Positions 54,601 to 63,431 of a DNA stretch of 64,000 nucleotides are shown piece after piece (positions within the stretch are counted from its first letter, which is position 1; the number at the start of each line of letters is the position of its first letter). Position numbers and translations under genes: made by a program. The notes under the pieces were generated by a model. The model was not told the DNA's origin and made no database searches. It saw nothing but the letters and a program-made list of their open reading frames with translations. Source of the DNA: Dromaius novaehollandiae (taxonomy: Eukaryota > Chordata > Aves > Casuariiformes > Dromaiidae); contig NC_088102.1 of assembly GCF_036370855.1 (NCBI RefSeq), forward strand, positions 65,233,601-65,297,600. Reading direction: 5' to 3'.

Positions 54601-57584
54601 ACGTTAATTCACCGAAATGCCACTTTCCCTATGCCAAATTCTACCACCAGGTCTCGAACTGGTCTGTGCTGTTTCGAGCAGACAGTGCAGTGTTTGTCCA
54701 GGGGCCTCAACCTCGGACGGGGATCTTGGAGGCTGCAGAAATGGATCGGCAGTCTCTTTCTGGCTTGCCACTCCCTTGAGCACAGGCCCTCAACACCACA
54801 ACACAAGCAAATGTATATACAACAGTCCAAAGATGAACAAAGAAGTTACTGCTGGATTTTGGGATGACTGTGCTCAGGTGATAACCAGTACTTTAGACTG
54901 AGTAAGCTCCAAGAGGCTAACGTGATAAAACAGAGTAAGAACAAGCTGTCAGAGAGCTGGGGTCCTTAGGTAAGGTCCTATTCAGCTAAAGCCATAGAGA
55001 TCTTTATCTGATGTCTTAAGGCCCACTTTTCCCTGTTTCCCCCCTACCAAGCACCTAATGTCATTCAAACTTACTGGTTGCAATTTCTAGATTTCGTCAC
55101 AGAAGATAGACAGCTCCCACTTAGCCCTACAAAGGAGGATGATCCCAGATCATGGCCAGCTGGACTGCTTCCAGGCTGGAGAGCCAGCAGAGACTGCTGG
55201 CAGCTTCCGTGGTGCTGACCTCTCCCTCGAGGGAAGGGACACCTCCAACCGCAGGTTCAAACCTCCCGCCCCAGCCGCACCACAGGCAGCCTGGCTCACT
55301 GCCAAGCACCCTTCATACTATGGCACATGGAAAGAGTGCCCATTCCCCTACCTGTGGGGCTGGCAATCCCCAGCCCCATCTTAGAGGAGTACCGTGACAG
55401 TGATCTCAGTAGCACATCTCTTGCTTTGCTCCACCAGAAGATGAAGGGAAAGAGCCGCTCCGTCACCTCTCTGCTCCCCCAGTTTTCCTGGGGAAGCGAT
55501 TGCCTTTTGTGGGACTGAGATGGGAACGCAGCCTCAGGGCTGCTGGCTCTGGAGGAAGCGTGAGACGAGATGCGTGCCTCGGCAGCATGGCCAGCAGAGC
55601 CCATCCTTGATCCCTGCACCCTGCTAAGCGCAGACAGCCTGATTCCCAAGGCCGCTTCTCCCCACAGCCTTGCAAGGTGCACCCACTCCCTGGGAGCTCC
55701 CTGCGGTGCCCAGGCTGGGCGGGAGCCACAACGCAGTGCTGCTGACCCCCAAGCCCCACATCTAGGACTCTTTCAACGTGCAAAACCTGGGGGAAAGACA
55801 CAGAGGAAGCAGCTAATTCCCCTGCCACCTGGGATGGAAGCGAAGGTGGCCTAAAGGCATGGTCCAGCCACAATGGGGCTCAGTGATTGTATTGGACTGT
55901 GCCTGGAGGCCAGCCAGAAAAACCTCTCTTGCTGCACAGCACTATTTCTCAGCAAATTTACCACATCACGCCATCTGGGAGCAAAACCTGGCCCTGCCAC
56001 CCTGCAGCTGTTTGCTGTACTCAAGCAAAGGATGAGACATGCTTATGAAGCACTGGCCTACATTTCAGGAATAGCATATTCCTAGGGAGGCAGGCAGGCA
56101 CGCAAGCAGGAAGGGTGAGCGACGCTGCCCTGACACGTAGTCCCCTGCCGGCATCTCCGCAGGTGCCGCGGCAGCTCTGCGACATGGGCACTCACCTACG
56201 CAGCCCCCGCTTCTGGATCTGCAGCACACGAGACACCACAGCACGTAACAGCACCTCTCACTGCCTCTCACCAGTCCGAATTTGGCTCTGGCAAAGGTGG
56301 CTTCGGAGGCCTGGTGCTCTCCTGAGGACACAGGCTGCAGCTGGCGCCAGGCAGGCAGAACCAGGTCCTGCCAGCAGGCAGGAGGGCTCCGACTTGCCCC
56401 ATTGCTCAAAGAAACCTTTGCCCACACGAGCATTCAAAGTGACAGCCGCAGTAGCAGGAAAGCTGGCTGAGACAGGGAAGCCTGCACTGGAACAAGCATT
56501 TGATAGAAAAGCTCCTCGTTACAATACAGTGGCTAATTTCCTAACAATTTGTTTCACTCCACAGTTAAACTGAGGTTCACGGGACAGAGCATCATGCTTC
56601 AGACCTCTAAGTAGGACTACCCAATGCTTTCCTGGCCACAAGAAAGCTCACGGAAACAAGCAAGGAAGGCTCACAGAAATGAGCCAAAACCCCACCACTC
56701 AGCCTTGTTTCTGTCCTAGTCAGGCTGCTATTTAATTCCAAAGGACGCAGCACTGCCGTGCCCGGAGATGCTACATTAAAGCGCTGGCTGTGCGCGCTCT
56801 GCCCCGGCAAGAACATCTCTCCCCTCCAGCCCTGGCTGAGCCGTCTCCTCCCGTTATGTAACACTGCTCCACTTCTGCAGGCCAGCGGCTGCTCCACCAC
56901 GTCAGGGCACAGGCTGCACAGCTCGCGAGAAAGGCAGCTTGGCTTCTATAGCAGCCACACTACCGCCTAACCTGCAGTTAAGTTATTTCGCTATTTCTCT
57001 CCCCCAAACACACCTCCCTTTGAAACACTAAATATCAATCTATTTGAGAGCAGAATCTGATACTGTAATTAGATATCTCAAAAGCGCTCATTGCTGCGTT
57101 ACACAACACAGCTCTGAGCTCCTGGGTACGGGGTGAACCTACGCTAGGATTTTATTCCCACCAGGAACACACTTTCGAAGCAAATCTCCCCGCTGTTCAT
57201 GGTTACCGAGCTTTGGTTCACATCATGAGGCAGTCTCGGAGCATGCAAACAGATTTCCCTCATCTGAAACTAAACCAGCAATGAACTCCAGCCCCTGGTG
57301 GGTGTCCGTCCACAGGACTGGACTAGAGCTAGACAGAAGTTAAACCTGCAGCACACATGTCAGGTCCTCAGCATCAACTGTTTTCATCTATGGATCTGCC
57401 CCCTATTTACTACACAAGGTCTGATAACATGGACACAGCCGGCCACTGCCTTGTACAACTCCGAATGCCAGGCGACACTGCCAAAACAGGACACATCTTT
57501 GACTCCTTAAAAAGATCAGCTCAAAACAAAGCCAGGATCTAAACTGCAAGCTTCACTGCTCATGCCCTGCTGGGGCTTTAGGTA
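48631..57584. other. Intergenic region without a recognisable gene
   Basis: From 48.6 to about 51.2 kb the DNA is AT-rich; from about 51.8 to 57.5 kb it is clearly more GC-rich. Many short open frames occur on both strands of the second part, overlapping each other, with no conserved domain, no consistent splice pattern and no match that I recognise. LDHA, expected next from mammalian gene order, is not seen. The GC-rich half may hold regulatory DNA or a non-coding transcript, but nothing in it proves this. Confidence 0.5.
51993..52009 (+). promoter_or_regulatory. Candidate CTCF site
   Basis: TGCCCGCTAGAGGGCCC fits the CTCF core pattern CC-N-C-Y-AG-R-GGGC. It lies in a local CpG-rich patch (about 51985-52130), 4.2 kb downstream of the GTF2H1 stop codon. 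Motif match only. Confidence 0.45.
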
Positions 57585-57913
57585 TGCTGAATGTATATGA
57601 GAGAATTTAAGGAACGTCCTTGCCGACCATAAGGAAAAAGGAAGTGTTCGGAAATAAAGAAGTTAGCAGGAAGTATGAAATGTCAAGAGGATGTTGAGAA
57701 AGAAGCACTCCAACGAATCAGAGCCAGCAGAAAGGCGCGTGGACAAGGCATGAAGTTTGCTATCGGCCAATGAAGAACACTGCTTTTGCGCATGCAGCAT
57801 GACTAAGGAAAAAATGTATGCATAAAGCTTAGCCGGAAAATTGAATAAACGGAGTTTGATTCCACATCATATTGGTGTGATGTTTCTCTCCCTTCACTCT
57901 TCGGGCCGCAGCA
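57585..57913 (+). repeat. 5' LTR of the endogenous retrovirus (329 bp)
   Basis: The element begins TGCTG and ends CAGCA, a perfect 5-bp terminal inverted repeat, with the PBS two bases after its end. Inside are CCAAT (57767-57771), a TATA-like ATGCATAAA (57817-57825) and AATAAA (57844-57849) about 20 bases later. The close spacing of the last two resembles avian leukosis-type LTRs, where both lie just before a short R region. The 3' boundary is firm; the 5' boundary rests on the inverted repeat because the second LTR is outside the window. Confidence 0.8.
57844..57849 (+). terminator. LTR poly(A) signal AATAAA
   Basis: A canonical signal about 64 bases before the LTR end. In the 3' LTR the same motif would direct processing of the viral transcript. 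Confidence 0.65.
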
Positions 57914-57915
57914 TC

Positions 57916-57933
57916 TGGTGACCCCGACGTGAT
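57916..57933 (+). other. Primer binding site, tRNA-Trp
   Basis: TGGTGACCCCGACGTGAT begins two bases after the LTR CA end. This is the tRNA-Trp type PBS known from avian sarcoma/leukosis viruses. Betaretroviruses normally use tRNA-Lys, so the primer choice differs from what the gag-pro-pol layout suggests. Confidence 0.88.
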
Positions 57934-58072
57934 ACCGCCTCTGTGAGGACGAAAAGCGGACGAGAGACGAAGAGTGGATGATCCCGGCCGTCCGAGAGAG
58001 ACGGGCAGCGCACGGCGCTGGGAGGCCTCAGCTGACCGGTGAGTCAGGCGGATAAGTGATCCGGAGTGCGGG
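57934..58072 (+). other. Retroviral leader with candidate env splice donor
   Basis: An untranslated leader of 139 bases between the PBS and gag. A strong donor, ACCG/GTGAGT (GT at 58039-58040), lies 34 bases upstream of the gag ATG and would allow a spliced env message. A donor upstream of gag differs from the leukosis viruses, where it lies just inside gag. Packaging signals are expected here but cannot be located by eye. Confidence 0.6.
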
Positions 58073-60154
58073 ATGGGGAACGCTGTATCAGCGACTGAAA
58101 AGGCAGCCATAGATGGGCTGATGAAATTAGCAGAAAAAACGCAGCATAAGCTACCACGACCAGAACTTACTGATTTATTATTCTGGTGTAGACGAAGAGG
58201 CTTGATTACAGATACCTCACAGCTCTTTGATAATACTCACTGGAGAGGAGTAGGGGAAGAACTTTGGGAAAGCGTCCAGTCAGGTACAAGCGGGTCAAAA
58301 CAGCTAGCTCAAACATACCGGACCGTGCGATTAATGTTACAAACTCTTAAGGCTGATGCCGCAGTAGCAGGTGCTATGCGAAATGCCATTTTAGCCGTTC
58401 AAGTAATAGAACAAGCGGATTCACCAGCGAAAGGAGACTCGGACAAAAATCCCTATGATCTCGTAGCAGGCGACTCGGAGCCTGAAGAGGAATTAGACGT
58501 CAAATCTACAAAATCGGGGGGTTCAACTAGCTGGGAGGTGTTGAGTGACGGACCACCCCTTCCCCCTAAATCTTCTCGGCCTCCCGTGGCTGCACCTGTC
58601 TGGCATGGGAGAATGTTTGATGATTTAATACCCCCTTATGTGCCTGGCCAGCCCAGTGCTCCACCTACTGCAGAGGTAATGGACATTGACCCCTCACAGA
58701 TACCACTGCCCCCGGAAAATGATAGACGAGCGGAGGACCTCAGGAAGCATGAACAGTTGATGCTAGAAGTCCTGGAGGAGATGAAACGAATAGGTGGGGG
58801 GGCGTCTAAGTCCAGGCGGACGGAGCTATATGAATGCGCTTCTAAAGCTATCAAGGACAGCCTGCAAGCCCTGGAAGGGTGGATTGATAAAAATCCCGGT
58901 GGTGCAGCACCTCCCAAGCCGTCGAGTTTTTCTAGCCCCCCAAAGGACCCGAATTTCGATCATGGTTCCCGATGGAGGGGAATAGTAACTAATGCTAATT
59001 TAGAAGGAGAATTTATGCTTACACTGTTGTTATCTGCCCCAGTGACTGTGACAGAGAACAGACGTGAGTGGCGGGCGTTGAACTGGAATTTGGTACAGAA
59101 ACTGCAAAATGCGGTTATGAGTTATGGCATAGACAACCCTTTAGTTCAGCGCCAAATACAAGCTCTGTTCAAGTATCAGGAGTTAGTCCCCACGGATATT
59201 CGGGCCTTGATGGAAACGTTGCTCGGTCCAACCTCTTATAATTTCTTTTTGACTAAATGGCAAGAAATTTTAGAGAATTATCAATTAGATAACATTGATC
59301 TCCCCCAAGGTGATCCTTTACGTCTGGCAACTCTACAGCAATTGATGGGCTCCGGGGAATACCGGGACCCACAGAGACAGGCTGCTTTACACTCACGAGT
59401 GTTAGGACAAGCGAAAGCTGCCGCCTTGGAGGCTTTTGCAGCTCTACCCCAAGTGGGAAAGCCAACGCTCCCTTATTTAAAAATCTTACAAAAACCAGGC
59501 GAGCCGTTTTTGAACTTTGTTGATAGAGTGCGAGAAGCAGTAGAAGCAGCACCAAATGTACCAGCAGATATGAAGACCATTATGGTCAAGGAAATAATAG
59601 TGCAGAATGCAAATGACAGTTGTAAGAGAATAATAGCCACTCTACCTCCGGCATCCACGATCGTGCAAATTGTGGAAGCCTGTTCGCGGACACCATGGGA
59701 GGATGAAAAGCAAAGGGCAAAAATCCACGCCGAAGCGCTAGCGGTGGCTTTAAAGCAGGGGAATCAGGGAAGAGGGCACCGTGGTTCCACACCCAACTGT
59801 TACAATTGTGGGCAGCCGGGGCATTGGAAAAAGGATTGCCCCCGGCGAAATACCCAGCCGCAGCGTCCAGGCCCTGCCTCGGGTTTCGCGGGGAGTTGTA
59901 TGAGATGTGATAAATTTGGACACAAGGCTAGGGACTGCCGATCACGATACAAAAAGGACGGAACTCCATTGATGGAACCGGGAAACGGCCGGGGCCACGG
60001 ACCGAGCGCGGCGAACAAGTACTCAGCGCACCCTGCCTCAGTAAACATCAGGGTGCCTCAATCAATTGGCAACCGCCACCTCAGGAAGCGCCGGGGTCGA
60101 TGTGGCCCTGGCAAGAACAATAAGCATAACGAACGGCGAAGTGCAGGTGGTTGA
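58073..60154 (+). CDS. gag: gag polyprotein, intact (693 codons)
   Basis: Structural polyprotein giving matrix, capsid and nucleocapsid. It begins MGN, a myristoylation-type start (Gly2), as in betaretroviruses. A proline-rich region at about 160-215 contains a PSAP late-domain motif (194-197), the type that recruits TSG101 for budding. Capsid follows from about 290; the major homology region lies at about 471-491 (QKPGEPFLNFVDRV). Two CCHC zinc knuckles form the nucleocapsid: C576-C579-H584-C589 and C609-C612-H617-C622. No internal stop. The last 56 codons (from 59987) lie past a GGGAAAC slip site, so most of the C-terminal tail is made only by non-shifting ribosomes. Assignment to a class II retrovirus is firm; I did not match it to a named family. 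Confidence 0.92.
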   Translation: MGNAVSATEKAAIDGLMKLAEKTQHKLPRPELTDLLFWCRRRGLITDTSQLFDNTHWRGVGEELWESVQSGTSGSKQLAQTYRTVRLMLQTLKADAAVAGAMRNAILAVQVIEQADSPAKGDSDKNPYDLVAGDSEPEEELDVKSTKSGGSTSWEVLSDGPPLPPKSSRPPVAAPVWHGRMFDDLIPPYVPGQPSAPPTAEVMDIDPSQIPLPPENDRRAEDLRKHEQLMLEVLEEMKRIGGGASKSRRTELYECASKAIKDSLQALEGWIDKNPGGAAPPKPSSFSSPPKDPNFDHGSRWRGIVTNANLEGEFMLTLLLSAPVTVTENRREWRALNWNLVQKLQNAVMSYGIDNPLVQRQIQALFKYQELVPTDIRALMETLLGPTSYNFFLTKWQEILENYQLDNIDLPQGDPLRLATLQQLMGSGEYRDPQRQAALHSRVLGQAKAAALEAFAALPQVGKPTLPYLKILQKPGEPFLNFVDRVREAVEAAPNVPADMKTIMVKEIIVQNANDSCKRIIATLPPASTIVQIVEACSRTPWEDEKQRAKIHAEALAVALKQGNQGRGHRGSTPNCYNCGQPGHWKKDCPRRNTQPQRPGPASGFAGSCMRCDKFGHKARDCRSRYKKDGTPLMEPGNGRGHGPSAANKYSAHPASVNIRVPQSIGNRHLRKRRGRCGPGKNNKHNERRSAGG
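59980..59986 (+). promoter_or_regulatory. GGGAAAC slippery heptamer for gag-pro -1 frameshifting
   Basis: The heptamer is in the required phase (gag codons GGA at 59981 and AAC at 59984, preceded by G). The next bases are very GC-rich (59987-60013), suitable for a stimulatory structure. The -1 frame entered is open from 59932 to 60120. The same heptamer type is used at gag-pro of simian betaretroviruses. Confidence 0.8.
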
Positions 60155-60830
60155 GACCACCGCAAAGGACCCTTTGGGCCACGAATTATCAACATTGCTT
60201 ATAGGAAGATCTTCAATTAGTCATCAGGGAATATTTGTGTTGCCAGGACTGATTGATGCAGATTATCACGGGATCATAAAGGTTATGATCAAGGTATTTA
60301 CTCCCCCTGTGACCATTCCTCAAGGGAGCAAGATTGCTCAGCTTATTCCATTTAAGGGACAAGCGCCAGTAAGGGCTTCTACTGACCGTGGGGAAAAGGA
60401 GTTTGGCAGCACTGGAAACAATTTAGTATTATTTACCGAAAGGATCGGACCGACTCGACCCGAAAGGAAAGTGGTTATACGACAGCGGCAGGCTTCTCTA
60501 CAGGAGGAGATGAGCCTGTCACAAATTACAATGATGATGGACACGGGCTCGGACATTACTATTTGCCCCTTGAAATTTTGGCCACCTTCATGGCGGCTCA
60601 CTAATACCGTGGATACCGTATCAGGTATAGGCGGAAACCAGGCTACTAAACAAAGCGAAGACTGGTGTCAAATACTAGATGAGGAAGGAAATGTAGCCTG
60701 GGTGAAGCCTTATGTTATGGATATGCCCCTCTGGATCCTTGGACGTGACGTACTTTCTCAATGGGGCGTCCAGCTAACTAGTGATCCTTTTGTGGGGCGG
60801 CCACTGGGGAAAAGGGCCTACCCACATTGA
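60045..60830 (+). CDS. pro: dUTPase-protease (pro) frame, upstream junction broken
   Basis: The N-terminal part is a dUTPase, which removes dUTP from the nucleotide pool. Visible are motif I (GSAGVDVA, 60084-60107), the GRSS segment, motif III with the catalytic Asp (GLIDADYHG) and the glycine-rich motif V (RGEKEFGSTG). The C-terminal part is a retropepsin with the active-site triplet DTG at 60540-60548 and the conserved LGRDVL near the end. dUTPase fused ahead of protease in its own frame is a betaretrovirus arrangement. The -1 frame entered from gag is open only to a stop at 60121-60123, whereas the dUTPase motifs are in the third frame; a one-base loss between about 60080 and 60097 would explain this. 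The frame opens at 60045 and has no certain start codon of its own. Confidence 0.88.
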   Translation, partial: TSGCLNQLATATSGSAGVDVALARTISITNGEVQVVETTAKDPLGHELSTLLIGRSSISHQGIFVLPGLIDADYHGIIKVMIKVFTPPVTIPQGSKIAQLIPFKGQAPVRASTDRGEKEFGSTGNNLVLFTERIGPTRPERKVVIRQRQASLQEEMSLSQITMMMDTGSDITICPLKFWPPSWRLTNTVDTVSGIGGNQATKQSEDWCQILDEEGNVAWVKPYVMDMPLWILGRDVLSQWGVQLTSDPFVGRPLGKRAYPH

Positions 60831-62389
60831 AAATACAATGGCTTACTGATGAGCCTGTTTGGGTAGCCCAGTGGCCGCCCACCAACGACAAACTTGAGCC
60901 CTTGCAAGAACTGGTGGAAGAACAGCTAAGGCTGGGTCATCTTCGTCCCTCTACCAGCAATTGGAATACCCCAGTATTTGTTATAAAAAAGAAGTCAGGG
61001 AAATGGAGACTACTACACGATCTTCGCGCGGTGAACGCAGTAATGAAAGACATGGGAGCATTGCAACCTAGTTTACCATCTCCAGCAGCGTTGCCACAAG
61101 ATTGGCACCTGTTGGTCATAGATTTGAAAGATTGTTTCTTTTCCATCCCACTACACCCAGACGATGCGGAAAGATTCGCGTTTAGTGTTCCAAAGGTAAA
61201 TAACAGTGGCCCAACACAGCGATATGAGTGGACTGTCTTACCACAAGGCATGAAGAATAGCCCCACAATCTGTCAATGGTATGTGGATCTAGCTTTAAGA
61301 CAATGGCGAAAAGGTTTCCCAAGGGCGATTGTGTACCATTACATGGACGATATTTTAATAGCCACAAAGGAGCCGCTCCCTAAGCAAGCCGAGGAGAAAC
61401 TTCAGCGGGAATTAGAGAAATATGGACTTAAGATAGCAGAAGAGAAGGTCCAGCGCACTTCACCTTGGCTCTACCTTAGGATGACAGTCACCGAAACGCG
61501 GATTCGGCCAAACAAATTACAGCTTCATCCAGAGGTGCAGAATGTTAATAACGTGCAGAAACTTGTAGGGGACATTCAATGGATACGACCGTGGTGTGGT
61601 ATTTCAAATCAGGAATTGGCCCCCTTGGTGGAACTCTTACAGAACTCATCTAGCCCTACAGACCCTAGGACATTAAACGCAAAAGCGCTTAAATCTCTGG
61701 AACAAATAGAAAAGAAAATCGCACAGAGTCAGACTTATAGATATCAACCTTGCTTACCGCTCCACATTGCCATCTATCAGCAACCAAAAGATCTATCGGC
61801 CATAATTTTACAAAAGGATCAGAAGGAAATGTGCATACTAGAGTGGGTTTTTCCGGCATCCAAGCCACCTCAATCAGTGCAATCCCCTGTGGAAGCGGTA
61901 GCATCATTATTATTAAAGGCCAGGAAACGAACGCGGCTGGTTTTTGGCAAAGAGCCGTCTCTAATTTATGTCCCTTGGAAGACTCAGGAAATCTTGGAAA
62001 TGTGGACATTACAAGACATAACATTCGCAATAGCTACTATAGGAATCCAGCTTAGTGTACACTATCCAGCACACCCATTGTTTAAAACATTGTTAACGTT
62101 ACAAGAACGTCCGATAGTAGTTTCAACGCCATTAACTCAGGCCAGAACTGTGTTTACTGATGCTAGCGGAAAAACGGGTAAATTCAGGTGTGCCTGGTTG
62201 AACAAAAGGCAATGGAAATCTAAGACAGCAGTCAGAAAGGGAGTTTCTGTTCAGGTTTTAGAACTCAATGCTGTGGTTATGGCTGTTAGCCTGTTTCATA
62301 ATGAACCCCTAAACTTGGTTACCAATTCTATGTATGTTGCAGGAATTCTACCCAGGTTAGAACATGCCGTATTAAGGGCGAATAAGTAA
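60785..62389 (+). pseudogene. pol: pol: reverse transcriptase and RNase H, frame broken at the end
   Basis: The frame is -1 relative to pro and overlaps it from 60785 to 60830, so pol would be reached by a second -1 shift. The RT shows the LPQGMKNSP motif and an intact YMDD at 61340-61351. The RNase H has the first Asp (FTDAS) and the Glu (LELNAV), but at the usual TDS position it reads TNS, losing a catalytic Asp. In the RT motif normally YLG the copy reads YLR. The frame ends at TAA 62387-62389 within the RNase H end, while the coding sense continues in the next frame from 62376: a small frame-changing indel. No canonical slip heptamer is in phase at the pro-pol overlap; GGGGAAAAGGG (60806-60816) is the best candidate. 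Confidence 0.88.
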
Positions 62390-63426
62390 CGAGAATATAA
62401 TGGTCCTGTTGATTCAGCTACAAGGCCTGTTAGCGGAAAGGCAACACCCTCTCTGGAGCACTCACCTTAGAAGTCATACGAATGTTCCAGGAGTGCTGAC
62501 AGAGGGCAATTATCAAATTGATAAGCTGGTTTCATCCCCTATAGAGAAAATAACCCCTCAGTCAGGCTGAAAAGTCGCATGCCTTCTTCCACCAGTCAGC
62601 CCGTGCATTAAAAAGGAAATTTGACATCTCAAAAGATCAAGCACGAACCATAGTAGCATCATGTCCAGATTGTGCTCGGGCAGCCCCCCTGCAGGCAGGA
62701 GGAGCGAATCCGCGTGGACTGCAGCCACGGCAAGTCTGGCAAACAGATATAACGGAATTATCATCCTTTGGTCGCCTGAAGCAAGTGCACGTTTCCGTAG
62801 ATACCTGTAGTAAAGCAGTTTGGGCCACGGCGGCCCCCTCTACATCATTTAAATATGTAAAACAACATTGGTTAGCAGCCTTCGCTGTGTTAGGTCGACC
62901 TCAAGTCATTAAGACAGACAACGGCCCTTCCTATACAAGTAAGGCATGCAAGCAATTCCTGACTGAATGGAGAATTGAACATAAAACAGGCATCCCCTAT
63001 AATAGTACAGGACAAGCCATAATTGAACGCCGACATCAAGATGTAAAACGCTTAGTTGCCATTTTGAAAAAAGAGGGGGAATTTTCCCCCCAGAATGTTC
63101 TTATGAAAGTATGTCATGTCCTAAATTGGAAAAATGTAGTAGGGGAACATGGGGCCGAAGAGGTGCCCATGAGACATCACTTAGGAGATAACGTAGCTGA
63201 CTTTTCGAAATTTTTTATCCCAGTGAGTGTCTGGGACCCTGTAAAAAGGAATTGGGATGACTCGTATAAGTTGCTTACTTGGGGTCGAGGATATGCTTGT
63301 GTCGTTTCAGATGCAGAGCCACGGTGGGTTCCAGCCAAGTGGGTGAAGCCGAAACTGCAGAAAACCAAAGAACGGACGGAGGAAGGGGAGGCAGAACATC
63401 AAGCAACGGAAAATAACCAAGACTAA
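62376..63426 (+). pseudogene. pol: pol: RNase H end and integrase, with a second frame break
   Basis: From 62376 to 62570 one frame carries the connection from RNase H to integrase and stops at TGA 62568-62570. The integrase body continues in the next frame, open from 62554 to the stop ending at 63426. It has the zinc-binding HAFFH and CPDC pairs, the DDE residues (QTDITEL, TDNGPS, and the Glu of IIERRH), and a C-terminal DNA-binding region with a tryptophan-containing WVPAKWVKP end. All visible catalytic residues are kept; only the frame between 62554 and 62567 is disturbed. The stop is followed by env with a gap of only five bases. Confidence 0.88.
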
Positions 63427-63431
63427 GCAGA

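Noticed and set aside
51871-57542. Many 60-155 codon open frames on both strands
   Set aside because: Mutually overlapping, no recognisable protein family, no splice or start-context support; expected in GC-rich non-coding DNA.
48631-57584. Search for LDHA exons next to GTF2H1
   Set aside because: No lactate dehydrogenase motif was seen in either strand; the gene probably lies beyond the window or has moved.
60806-60816. GGGGAAAAGGG as the pro-pol slip site
   Set aside because: Not in the required X-XXY-YYZ phase for the pro frame; kept only as a possible degenerate site.
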